This document shows positions 8,761 through 16,890 of a stretch of 46,650 nucleotides of DNA, in pieces (position 1 is the first letter of the stretch; the number at the start of each line of letters is the position of its first letter). The notes under the pieces were generated by a model, which worked only from the letters and a program-made list of their open reading frames with translations, was not told the origin of the DNA and searched no databases. The position numbers and the translations under genes were made by a program. This stretch comes from Virgisporangium aurantiacum (GTDB taxonomy: Bacteria; Actinomycetota; Actinomycetes; Mycobacteriales; Micromonosporaceae): the NCBI RefSeq assembly GCF_016863635.1, contig NZ_BOPG01000088.1, positions 1-46,650 on the forward strand. The letters are read 5' to 3'.

Positions 8761-9921
8761 CGCGTCCGAGCAGCACAACCGGCTCGCCGACGACGCGACC
8801 AAGCGCGCGGTCCTGCGCGCCCACCGATGTACGTGTTCGCCGTCACTTGGGATGACGTGCAGCGGTGGTGCGGCAACGACGTGAAGGCCGACCCGGTCTG
8901 GCCGCCGTACCAGGAGAACGCCAAACGCGCCGGGCGCCAGCTCTACCAGCAGATCGGCGGGACGGATCCCGACGACCTCAACACCTACGTCTGGACGAAC
9001 CCGATCGACACCCTGCTGGCCTATCTTGCCAACCCCGACGCCGACGTGTGGCGCCGTCGCGCCGTCGGCGCTCTGGCCGGGATGCTGACGCGTCCGGCCA
9101 CGAAGACAACGGCCGCCTCCCACAACGTCGGCGCCGCCATCTCCGCCGCGCTATACGGAGCAGCGTTGCCCACCGCCACCACTGGCGGCATCACCGTCGT
9201 ACGCGCTCCCGACACCAACGGCTGCCCGCTGACCCTGATCGTCGACGCCCGTGATGCGCGGCAACCGACTTGGTCGGCACTCGCCGTCATCGACGACCGG
9301 CCCGAGTCGGTACGCGACGACGATCCAGACCACCAGCGGCGCTGGGCGGCCTGGCTGTACTGGGGCAACCTCGTCCAGTTCCTCGACGCCGCCGGCGGCG
9401 ACGGTGCGCAACTGGCCCTGTCGACCGTGGACACGTTGGAACCGGCCGAACTGGCGGTCAGCGAGGGTACCGGTCTCGTCCTCGCTCGGCGGGCCCAAGA
9501 CCTCGATGCCGAGACCGCAACCTGGCTCGGTCTCGTCCGCGAGGCAGAACCCGAACCCGAGGTCGCCGATACCGGCGTGGTGGACAAGAGCGAAGCCGAC
9601 GAGCGGTGGAGCGAGGTGCTGTCGCTGCTGTTCCCCGGCGAATCCGCCCTTGAGTCACTGGTCCGGGCCATGATCGCCCACGGAATCCCGCTACCGGAAC
9701 AGGGCTACGAACTCGGCGACGCCGGTTGGCAGGCAGAACTGGCATGGCCCAGCAGACGCATCGCCGTTCTCCTCGGCGATGCGTTCGACCAGGAAGCTGA
9801 AGACCGCGACCGGGCGTACGCTGCTGCGGGCTGGGACGCCCGCACCGCCCGGCAGTGGAGCATCGACGAACTCGTCGAAAAGATCACCGCATCCGCCGAG
9901 ACCTCCGGAGCGAGCCGCTGA
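8750..9921 (+). pseudogene. C-terminal remnant of a large helicase/nuclease protein, 5'-truncated and frameshifted
   Basis: An open frame from an ATG at 8827 (364 aa) begins abruptly with MYVFAVTWDDVQRW and has no ribosome site. The 77 bases before it, in another frame, encode DEYHASEQHNRLADDATKRA, which joins naturally if one base is restored near 8826. The combined acidic/His residue, D, KRA and VTWDD pattern resembles a Vsr/PD-(D/E)XK-like nuclease core seen at the C-terminus of some large DEAD/DEAH helicases. The rest is acidic, and near the C-terminus reads WPSRRIAVLLGDA. The helicase motors are absent; homology starts at about 8750, exactly where the regulator remnant on the other strand ends. 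The gene overlaps the UvrD-like gene by one base (TGATG), so the two once formed an operon. The parent family is inferred, not certain. Confidence 0.5.
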
Positions 9922-11669
9922 TGACTGGGCAGGGCGCAACGCTGCGCATCCTGGAACGTGCCGACAAAGAGATCATGAAGCTCTCCCGTTCGGACCGCGG
10001 TGCGGTCTGGGAGTTCGTCTCCAAGTTCCGCACCAACCGGCACAACCCCGGGCTGCAGTTCAAGCAGCTCAAGGGCGACCCGCGGCTGTACTCGGCGCGC
10101 GTGGGCACGAGCCACCGGGCGTTGCTGCTACACGCCGGCGACAGCGACTACCTGCTCGTGTCGGTCAAGCACCGCAAGGACGTCTACGAGGACCTCGACC
10201 GCTACGAATACCAGATCAACCGGGTCACCGGCGGCATCGAAGTCTTCGACCTCACCCCGGTCGGCGACAGCATCGTCGGCCGCCTCCTCGGCACCGGCGA
10301 CAAACCCGTCGAACACGTCAGCCAGCCAGCCCTGTTCGCGAAGGTCACCGACGAGGACCTGCTCAACCTCGGCGTCGCCGAGCCACTCCTCCCGGCGATC
10401 CGACGGACACGCACCGAGGACGAACTTCAGGCGTTCATGGACGAGGTACCACAGCTCACCGCCGAGGTGCTGCTGCAGATCTACAGCGGTGCCACAGTGG
10501 ACGACGTACGCCAACAGGTCACCGCACCCGTCGTCGCCGAGGACAAGGTAGACCCCGACGACTACCTGACCGCCGTCAACCGACCCGCCACCCCGGTCAC
10601 CACCGACGACGAAGCCCTCCAGGCCATGCTCGACGAACCGTTTGCCAGGTGGCAGGTCTACCTGCATCCCACCCAGCGCAAACTGGTCGAGCGGGCGTAC
10701 AGCGGACCGACCCGGGTCAGCGGCGGCCCCGGCACAGGCAAGACAATCGTCGCCCTGCACCGCGTCGCCCACCTGGTCAACAAACTCCCCGCCGGCACCG
10801 ACCGGCCGATCCTGCTGACCACCTTCAACCGCAACCTCGCCGCAGACCTGCGGGCACGGCTACTAACCCTCGGCGGCGAACAGGTCGCATCCCGCGTCGA
10901 CATCGTCACCATCGACAAACTCGCCGCCCTAGTCGTTCGCGAGGCCGGCCTCGGTGCAGGGCGCCGACACATCGACGACAACCGCGCCGCCCAGGAATGG
11001 CGCGACATGCTGTTCGAACTCGATCTGCCGCAATGGGACCCCGAATTCCTCAACGCCGAATGGGGACAGGTCATCCTCGGCCAGGTACTCACCTCCCGCG
11101 TCGACTACTTCCAGGCCCGCCGCGTCGGCCGCGGCCGGACACTGACCCGCGCCGACCGCGACCAGATATGGCAACTTGCCGAACGGTTCACCCTCCGCCT
11201 GGAGGAGAAGGGCGTGTGGACCTGGCGTCAGATCGCCGCCGCCGCTGCCCGCGCCGAAATGGACCGCGGCGAGCAACGCACATCGGCTGGGACCAACGGA
11301 CACCGGTACCGTCATGTCGTCGTCGACGAGGCGCAGGACTTCAACCCCGCCCACTGGAAGATGCTGCGCGCAATGGTCGCACCGGCAAGCGACGACATGT
11401 TCATCGTCGGCGACACGCACCAACGCATCTACGACAACTACGCATCGCTGGGAAGCCTCGGCATCAACATCCGAGGCCGGTCCTCACGCCTGACCCGCTG
11501 CTACCGCACCACTTGCCAGATCCTGGTCGTCGGACTCGAACTCCTCACCGGCGAAACCTACGACGACCTCGACGGCGGCGAAGACACTTTGGCCGGGTAC
11601 CGGTCCCTGCTGCGAGGTCCGTACGCCGGCAGCACGACTTCCACGTACCCTCGGTCGCCGAGACCATGA
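9921..11669 (+). pseudogene. UvrD-type SF1 helicase with ParE/RelE-like N-terminus, 3'-truncated
   Basis: From the ATG at 9921 an open frame of 582 codons starts with a RelE/ParE-fold-like region (residues about 8-90: RNRHNPGLQFKQL-type core, RVGTSHRALLL, YLLVSVKHRKDVYEDL). It continues with a superfamily 1A motor: GGPGTGKTIVALHR at about 268, VVDEAQDFNP at about 466, IVGDTHQRIYD at about 494, LTRCYRTT at about 523. Homology stops after GEDTLAGYRSLLRG near 11613. Motifs V and VI, needed for ATP hydrolysis coupling, are missing, and the frame ends in an unrelated tail, so the protein should be inactive. Intact relatives keep the toxin-like domain fused to the helicase and sit beside large helicase genes, as here. 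Plausible roles are defence or DNA repair; neither is shown. Confidence 0.7.
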
Positions 11670-11743
11670 TGCGGCGCGTCGGCGGGGCCGCCCTCGCTGG
11701 GCCGGGTCGGACAGTGTCCGGCAAGCCGATGACAGGAGGCGGC

Positions 11744-12409
11744 ATGGGCGGGGACGCGCTGTACACGGTGCTGTGGTCCGAACGCGTCGTGCGGTGGCCC
11801 AAGCTCAGCGACGACCGGCCGGCGGCGCAGTGGCTCACCGAGCAGCTCACGGCGGGCGGCCTGCCGATCGGCGGCGATCCGGCCGGCGGGTCCGTCGCGA
11901 CCACGTGGTTCGGGCTGCCGGCCACGGCCCGGGTCCTCGACGAGGACCTTGCGGACCCCTGGCTGGACTACCTGGTCTACCGGGTGCTGGTGATCGAGGT
12001 CGACAAGGCCACCGCGCTGGCCCGCGCGAAGACCGCGAAGGAAGGGCGGCAGTTCCAGTGGCGGGCCGCCATGGCGCTCCGTGACCTGTGTGACACCCTC
12101 GACCCGCCGCTGGCGTTCGTCCGCCGCGACCCGGTCGACGACATCGCGACGTTTGTCAAAGACCTGTGGCCGGCGTTGATCCGCCGTGGGAATGCCGTGG
12201 AGCTCTCGACGCTCGACTTTCCGCTGTGGTACGTGCAGAACCGGTTCGCCGACGAGATTCCGCCGGTGCTCGGAATGAAGAACCTCTCGCGCGTGCTGCC
12301 GTCCCAGCGCGGCGTGTTCATGCTGACCGGCCAGCTCATCGACGACTGGATGTTGGGCTCGATCGACGACTGGATGCCCATCATCGACGACACCTACTAC
12401 GACCCGTAA
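11744..12409 (+). CDS. Protein of unknown function
   Basis: The open frame supports a 221-residue protein from the ATG at 11744, which has AGGAGG four bases upstream; an ATG at 11729 is an alternative. The composition is normal for a soluble protein, rich in Asp and Trp, with a repeated WM-SIDDW pattern near the C-terminus and no membrane segment or motif I recognise. The same frame stays open upstream to the break in the helicase gene near 11613 and there encodes HDFHVPSVAETMMRRVGG, so this may be the 3' part of a longer gene joined to the helicase by a deletion. A strong hairpin follows 30 bases after the stop. Confidence 0.6.
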   Translation: MGGDALYTVLWSERVVRWPKLSDDRPAAQWLTEQLTAGGLPIGGDPAGGSVATTWFGLPATARVLDEDLADPWLDYLVYRVLVIEVDKATALARAKTAKEGRQFQWRAAMALRDLCDTLDPPLAFVRRDPVDDIATFVKDLWPALIRRGNAVELSTLDFPLWYVQNRFADEIPPVLGMKNLSRVLPSQRGVFMLTGQLIDDWMLGSIDDWMPIIDDTYYDP

Positions 12410-12439
12410 CGGCAGCAGCCGTCCGGGCACTATCGTGCT

Positions 12440-12470
12440 CCGTCCACTCCAAATCTGCTGGAGCGGACGG
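12440..12470 (+). terminator. Hairpin terminator after the unknown gene
   Basis: CCGTCCACTCCA (12440-12451) pairs with TGGAGCGGACGG (12459-12470): 11 of 12 positions pair, with a 7-base loop. It begins 30 bases after the stop at 12409. There is no T-run. The following 217 bases show no gene. Confidence 0.6.
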
Positions 12471-12687
12471 AACACTCGCGTTGGGGAGATCGGGACCTAA
12501 CCTCCCACGGTTTGCCCCGGTCTCGACCCCACAGCGCGGCCAAGGACCCGACGGACACCGACAGCGCCACCTGCCACCCTGAAAAGATCAATCCCACTGC
12601 GACGGCTAGGTGTCGCAACCCTCTCATCGGAATTGATCCACTCCTGGTCAATGCGCACCCCTCGAATCAGCTTCGCTGAGAACTGGC

Positions 12688-12873
12688 ATGACGACTCGGG
12701 ACGGATGCTGGCGTGTCGAGGTGGGCGGCACCGGCGCAGTCGTCGTCTGGTACCAGCTCATCGGCCCCGACATCGACCGGTGGCTACCGTCCACGCCGGC
12801 GCTCGTCTCCGAACTTGAACAACACGCCGTCCATCTGGCTGACCTAGGCGAAGCAGACCCCTCGGCACGATGA
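12688..12873 (+). CDS. Small hypothetical protein
   Basis: A 61-residue protein starting at an ATG with only a weak GAG upstream. It reads WRVEVGGTGAVVVWYQLIG, then an acidic helix with LEQHAVHLADLGEADP. This layout (short beta hairpin with Trp, then an acidic helix ending in a HLADLxE-type segment) recalls small actinobacterial proteins of unknown role, but I cannot name a family. It stands alone between a terminator and the convergent XRE-regulator operon. Composition and codon use look coding. Confidence 0.5.
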   Translation: MTTRDGCWRVEVGGTGAVVVWYQLIGPDIDRWLPSTPALVSELEQHAVHLADLGEADPSAR

Positions 12874-12948
12874 CATGCACGGCCGCCTAAAAGGCTGGCG
12901 ACACGCTGACCCCGGCGCCCTCTTCTGCGCTGAGTCAGTGGATCGCGC

Positions 12949-13800
12949 TCACGCGCCTAGTGCATCAATCGCCGCCGTGATGATCGATCTAGCAGCGGGC
13001 CCGTACACCGCGATTTCCGCCAGCTCGGCGTATACCTGTGCGTACATCTCGATCTCGCGGGGTTGAGTGATAGTGAGGTGACCCGAGACCAGCTCGACGG
13101 CCACCTGCACATCGTCGAATATCCAGAAGCCTTCTACGGTCCAGGCTGCGTCCCGGTCGGGTCGCGCCGGAACGATGCCAAGGCTGACGGTCGGGAGCGC
13201 CGCAGTCACGATGAGATGGGCAAGTTGGGCGGCCATGACCTCGATGCCGCCGATGCCGCTGCGAAGGGCGGACTCCTCGATCAGTACAGCAAAGCGGTGG
13301 TCGCCTTCATGCAGGTAGCGCTGCCGGTCCATGCGGACGGCCACCGCTTCGCTGATGTCGTCTGGCAGGCTGCGCCTGCGGCCAATCGCGGTCAGGATCG
13401 CGGTGGTGTAGGCCGGGGTCTGGATGATTCCGGGCACAAGGGCCGGGGAGTAGACGCGGAAACTGCGGGTCCGCTCGTACAGCGGGCGGCGTGACTCCTG
13501 GGCCTGGCGAAGGCCGGTGCGCTCCATGCGTCGCCACTCGATCCACATGCCCTCGACGGCCCGGAGGGACGCGATGAGGTCGGATGCCTGGTTGCGGGCG
13601 TTGCAATGGACGCACCAAGCTTGGATGTCTTCGGCCGACGGAGATGTTGTTCCGTGCTCGATTCGCGAGATCTTCGCTGGATGGCGTCCCATCAGTTGGC
13701 CAAGGGCACGGGCGGTGAGACCGGCGTCGAGGCGAATCTCCCGAAGCCGCCCGCCGAGGGCTTGACGGGCGGCTTGTGCGCTGGAGGAAGGGCTGGACAC
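12949..13800 (-). CDS. XRE-family regulator with DUF5753 domain (Scr1-type)
   Basis: A 283-residue protein with an N-terminal helix-turn-helix (about residues 15-62: LREIRLDAGLTARALGQLMG, then KISRIEHGTTSPS). The DUF5753 domain fills the rest, with the usual AESRRPLYERT-like and YSPALVPGIIQTPAYTTAIL segments and a conserved C-terminal half ending in ARSIITAAIDAL. Such regulators are abundant in Streptomyces and relatives and usually pair with a small DUF397 or DUF6879 partner; some act as antitoxin-like or developmental regulators. The start is a GTG without an obvious ribosome site, 12 bases after the DUF6879 gene, so it is probably translated from the same transcript as the last gene of a three-gene operon. 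Confidence 0.9.
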   Translation of the reverse strand: MSSPSSSAQAARQALGGRLREIRLDAGLTARALGQLMGRHPAKISRIEHGTTSPSAEDIQAWCVHCNARNQASDLIASLRAVEGMWIEWRRMERTGLRQAQESRRPLYERTRSFRVYSPALVPGIIQTPAYTTAILTAIGRRRSLPDDISEAVAVRMDRQRYLHEGDHRFAVLIEESALRSGIGGIEVMAAQLAHLIVTAALPTVSLGIVPARPDRDAAWTVEGFWIFDDVQVAVELVSGHLTITQPREIEMYAQVYAELAEIAVYGPAARSIITAAIDALGA

Positions 13801-13812
13801 TGTTGATGGGTT

Positions 13813-14322
13813 TCAGTCGAGCCGGTACTGGTTATGGGGTGTGGCCCGTTCCCAGATGGCGGCGAAGGCGGTGGCGAGGCGGTGCGCCAGTGCGGAGTCG
13901 TCGCGTCTTTCCTCGTTGACCCAGTCGCCGTTGCCATCGAAGTGGTTGAAAACGACCACTGAGTCGTCGAACGCCCAGAAGTCGCAGCCCGGTACAAGCA
14001 GGTCGGCGGCTCGGCGGCGGGACAACCACCGCACCTGTTCGCCTGCGGCGAGGTTGAGGCCTGGCGTGAGGTCATGCTCGAAGCGGATGTAGTCAGTTAC
14101 GGGCTCGGCTACGATCCGCGCCCGGTGCACCGAGACCCCCCGTGCCGTCGTGGCAGAGATCAGGTCGAACCAGGTGCGGTAGCGCTCGGCCGGATCGAAC
14201 CGCCGGCCTTCACGCCAATCCCGCCAACTCGGATCTTCTGGCGTGTAGCTGTCGCGCAACTCAAGATGGATCGCTGACCGCGTGGCCGCGCGAAACAGCT
14301 CGTACGTTGCCGGTTCAGTCAC
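13813..14322 (-). CDS. DUF6879 family protein
   Basis: A 169-residue cytoplasmic protein with the family pattern: ELRDSYTPEDPSWRDW near residue 21, a stretch around VHRARIVAEPVTDYIRFE, then WLSRRRAADLLVPGCDFWAF and VVVFNHFDGNGDWVN towards the end. The family occurs almost only in actinobacteria, beside DUF5753 XRE regulators, and its molecular role is unknown; partner or effector of the regulator is the usual inference. The GTG start shares four bases (GTGA) with the end of the 73-residue gene upstream, and the XRE gene follows 12 bases downstream. Confidence 0.85.
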   Translation of the reverse strand: MTEPATYELFRAATRSAIHLELRDSYTPEDPSWRDWREGRRFDPAERYRTWFDLISATTARGVSVHRARIVAEPVTDYIRFEHDLTPGLNLAAGEQVRWLSRRRAADLLVPGCDFWAFDDSVVVFNHFDGNGDWVNEERRDDSALAHRLATAFAAIWERATPHNQYRLD

Positions 14323-14540
14323 CCGCTCACCTCGCGCAGGAATGGCGCCATCCGCCGCGGGATCTTCAGCACCGTCTCGTGGTCGGGAATCGGGCCTGTC
14401 GCTCGGATCTCGCTTAGGGTTGCCTCGTCGGTGATGCGCCAGCCCTGTATGACTATGCAGTCGTCCTCCTCATCGACCCAGATTGTGGGCGACCCGGTGT
14501 CCGGGGTGTTCGGATCGACACCGATAAATCGCAGGGCCAT
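14319..14540 (-). CDS. Small acidic protein leading the DUF6879/XRE operon
   Basis: A 73-residue protein beginning MALRFIGVDPNTPDTGSPT, then WVDEEDDCIVIQGW and a C-terminal VLKIPRRMAPFLREV. The ATG at 14540 is chosen because GAAGGAGA lies just upstream; a longer in-frame version would extend 22 codons into the promoter region. It resembles short actinobacterial proteins encoded with DUF6879 and DUF5753 genes that have no assigned function. The pronounced acidic centre could mimic DNA or bind a basic partner, but that is speculation. It overlaps the next gene by four bases, so production is coupled. Confidence 0.75.
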   Translation of the reverse strand: MALRFIGVDPNTPDTGSPTIWVDEEDDCIVIQGWRITDEATLSEIRATGPIPDHETVLKIPRRMAPFLREVSG

Positions 14541-15010
14541 AACCGTCTCCTTCACATGATGGTCGGTTGGTCGATCTTCAGCTAGGAACCGCAACAATCG
14601 CAACATGCGTGCGCGAAGTTGCGCGATGCGTTGTCCATGATGCTAGGCGATGGGATCGGGCCGTCGGCCGCAAGCCCTGGGGAGGGAGCGGGAGAAGGAA
14701 CATTCCAGATCTTGGCTAGTACACGATTCCCAAGTGCGCAACGGCACGCCCGTCTGGCGCAATCTCGCGCAACACCGTGTTCGATTCAAGTCTCTTGCGC
14801 AACCTGTTGCACGTCTGTTGAGGGCATCGACTGCCGGCAAATAGCGTCACTTACACGCGGTGCTCGTCCCGTTGCGCTGGCCGGACGCTATCTGGCTGAG
14901 TCGTTGTGGCGGGCGCCACGTCCCAATCGACGCTTGGAGGTCCGGATGCGCGGGTTGGCAGCGAGGCAGCCAACGGCGGCGGAGGGCAGACTACGAGCGC
15001 GGGTGGCGCG
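14541..15010. promoter_or_regulatory. Divergent intergenic region with repeated TGCGCAA/TTGCGC motifs
   Basis: This stretch separates the leftward regulatory triad from the rightward methyltransferase run and holds no convincing gene. It has a cluster of short related motifs: GTTGCGCGATGCGTTG near 14618-14633, GTGCGCAAC near 14735, GGCGCAA at about 14756, CGCGCAAC at about 14766, and CTTGCGCAACCTGTTGCAC at about 14793-14811. TTGCGCAA is itself a palindrome. I infer operator sites, most likely for the neighbouring XRE-DUF5753 regulator. Confidence 0.45.
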
Positions 15011-15169
15011 ATGAGCAGCGGACCGGAGGCGGGAAGCCCCAAAGGTGAAGACTGGATAGCCGTCTTGGAACTGCTAGATCGTCTGTATCCCGATCAGGCA
15101 TGGAAGCCCAAGCGACGGCGCCAGCCGCTGACGCCGACCACGGAACGGCCGGTCCCGAATGAGAACTGA
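15011..15169 (+). CDS. Small hypothetical protein upstream of the methyltransferase
   Basis: A 52-residue frame from an ATG at 15011: a short Gly/Ser N-terminus, the amphipathic segment DWIAVLELLDRLYPDQAW, then a basic tail KPKRRRQPLTP. Its stop overlaps the methyltransferase start by 11 bases, which suggests a coupled leader gene. The ribosome site is weak, and the alternative is that this is simply the 5' leader. I recognise no family. Confidence 0.4.
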   Translation: MSSGPEAGSPKGEDWIAVLELLDRLYPDQAWKPKRRRQPLTPTTERPVPNEN

Positions 15170-15977
15170 CCCGTACGGTCCGCCGAAGCTCGACATGTCG
15201 GTCCCGCACCCGGCCCGCCGGTACAACTACTGGCTTGGCGGCAAGGACAACTACGCCGCCGACCGGAAGTCCGGCGACGCGATCGCCGAGGCGTACCCTT
15301 CGGTTGCGTCGGCTGCGATCGCGAATCGCGAGTTCCTGAAGCGGGCCACCGGATTCCTCGCCGCCGAGTGCGGTGTTCGGCAGTTCCTTGACATCGGGAC
15401 CGGCCTTCCGACCGCCGACAACACACACGAGGTTGCGCAAAGCATCGCGCCGGAGTCGCGGATCGTGTACGTCGACAACGACCCACTCGTGATGGTTCAC
15501 GCCCGCGCGTTGCTCACGAGCAGCCCGGAAGGCAAGACCGCCTACATCGAGAATGACCTGCGGAACCCGAAGGCCATCCTGACGAGCCCGGAACTGTTCG
15601 CCACGCTGGACCTGAGCCAGCCGGTTGCGGTGATGCTGGTCGCGATCCTGCACTTCCTCAGCGACGACGAACAGCCCCAGGAAATCGTCCGCGAGCTGAT
15701 GGATGCCATGCCTGTTGGTAGCTACCTCGCGATGAGTCATGCAACCTACGACCCCCTCGACGCGCCCACGAGAGCCCGGCTGAGAAGGATTGTCCGCCGC
15801 AACAAGGATGACCCGTTCCGAGACCGCCGCCGTCGCCACGTTGCCGCTCTACTAGCCGGCTTGGATCTGGTCGAGCCCGGCCTGGTGCCGGTTGCTGATT
15901 GGCGTCCCGATCCGGACAGCGTGCCGGTTGCGTTTGCAGACGCGGCTGTCTACGCGGCGTTGGCCCGCAAGACCTGA
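15159..15977 (+). CDS. SAM-dependent methyltransferase, PF04672 (DUF574) family
   Basis: A 272-residue protein with the family hallmarks: RRYNYWLGGKDNYAADR at about 21, the SAM-binding loop FLDIGTGLPT at about 80, YVDNDPLV at about 104, and a C-terminal region with PDPDSVPVAFADAAVYAALA. PF04672 proteins are predicted class I methyltransferases, very numerous in Streptomyces-like genomes; substrates are mostly unknown, some in secondary metabolism. The ATG at 15159 is used because it overlaps the preceding small frame; the family usually starts at a point like this. A second, truncated member of the same family lies at 26635-26958 on the other strand, near the far end of this co-directional run. 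Confidence 0.88.
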   Translation: MRTDPYGPPKLDMSVPHPARRYNYWLGGKDNYAADRKSGDAIAEAYPSVASAAIANREFLKRATGFLAAECGVRQFLDIGTGLPTADNTHEVAQSIAPESRIVYVDNDPLVMVHARALLTSSPEGKTAYIENDLRNPKAILTSPELFATLDLSQPVAVMLVAILHFLSDDEQPQEIVRELMDAMPVGSYLAMSHATYDPLDAPTRARLRRIVRRNKDDPFRDRRRRHVAALLAGLDLVEPGLVPVADWRPDPDSVPVAFADAAVYAALARKT

Positions 15978-16086
15978 CGATCTGACGCACTCCGACGCCG
16001 GAGCCCAGCGATGGGCGGGCCCGGTCGATGAGTGCTGCCCGCCGAACGATTCGGTCGGGCTCGACCCCTCTTCGCATTGGAGTGAG

Positions 16087-16887
16087 ATGTCTCAGAGCAC
16101 ATATGCGCTCGACAACGACCAGAAGGGTGCTGGAACGACGCTGAGCTGGTTGGCGCAGGTCATCGACCCGCATAGCTGGGGGGTCGTTGAGCCCTTGATC
16201 CCGGTCGGCGGACGCTATCTGGAACTCGGCGCCGGTACGGGGTCGATCGCCAAGCGGGCAGCCGACAAGGTCGGCGCAGCAGGGCTGGCCGTCGCCACCG
16301 ACATCAACACCAAACACATCCAGCCGCACGAGTTCCTCAACGTTGTCACGCACGACCTGCAAACCGACCCCATCTCCGACCTCGACCCGGAGCTGTGGAA
16401 TGCCATCCGCGCGAGGTGTCTGTTTGCCCACCTCGGCAAGCGCGACACGCTCGTCGCACCGCTCGCGGACGCGTTGAAGCCGGGCGGCCACCTGGTCATC
16501 GAGGACTGGGGTGCAACTGGGGGCGGCTTTGTTCTGCGCTCGCCGTACAAGCGGACCGAGGTGCTGTTTCAGCAATACCAGGCCGCGCTGATGGCATACC
16601 TGCGCAGTGCCGGCAACGACGGGACCTGGATCCAGCGTGCCCACAAACTCATGGTCGAAGCCGGCCTTGAGGTCACCACCTTCACGAGCGCGAAGAGCTG
16701 GAACGGCAGGAGTCCGGGCTGCAAGCTCCCGATCAGCATGTCGATCCAGATCGAAGAACACCTCGTCGAGCACGGCATGGGCCGCGACGACATCTACGAA
16801 CTCCGTGATCACCTCAACGACCCCGACGTCGTGCTCATGGGCAATCTGACCTGGTCGTTCGTCGGTCGCAAGCCGGTCGAGGGCTGA
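16087..16887 (+). CDS. Class I SAM-dependent methyltransferase
   Basis: A 266-residue protein with the glycine loop YLELGAGTGSIAKRA at residues 41-55, an acidic residue after the second strand (VATDIN), a central strand ending in RCLFAHL, and ALKPGGHLVIEDWG, which is typical of small-molecule methyltransferases. The ATG at 16087 is preceded by GGAG five bases away, so it is preferred to longer in-frame starts reaching back into the previous gene. It is 109 bases after the PF04672 gene and three bases before the substrate-binding protein. The acceptor is unknown. Two different methyltransferases in a row suggest tailoring of a small molecule. Confidence 0.8.
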   Translation: MSQSTYALDNDQKGAGTTLSWLAQVIDPHSWGVVEPLIPVGGRYLELGAGTGSIAKRAADKVGAAGLAVATDINTKHIQPHEFLNVVTHDLQTDPISDLDPELWNAIRARCLFAHLGKRDTLVAPLADALKPGGHLVIEDWGATGGGFVLRSPYKRTEVLFQQYQAALMAYLRSAGNDGTWIQRAHKLMVEAGLEVTTFTSAKSWNGRSPGCKLPISMSIQIEEHLVEHGMGRDDIYELRDHLNDPDVVLMGNLTWSFVGRKPVEG

Positions 16888-16890
16888 GCG

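Noticed and set aside
9779..11640. A very long plus-strand open frame overlapping the UvrD-like gene
   Set aside because: Its translation is a monotonous Arg/Pro/His mixture with no domain; it mirrors the high-GC third codon positions of the helicase. Only the part after about 11613 looks coding.
12430..12651. A 73-codon minus-strand frame with a hydrophobic stretch
   Set aside because: It lies across the terminator hairpin, has no ribosome site, and the hydrophobic stretch is short; not convincing as a gene.
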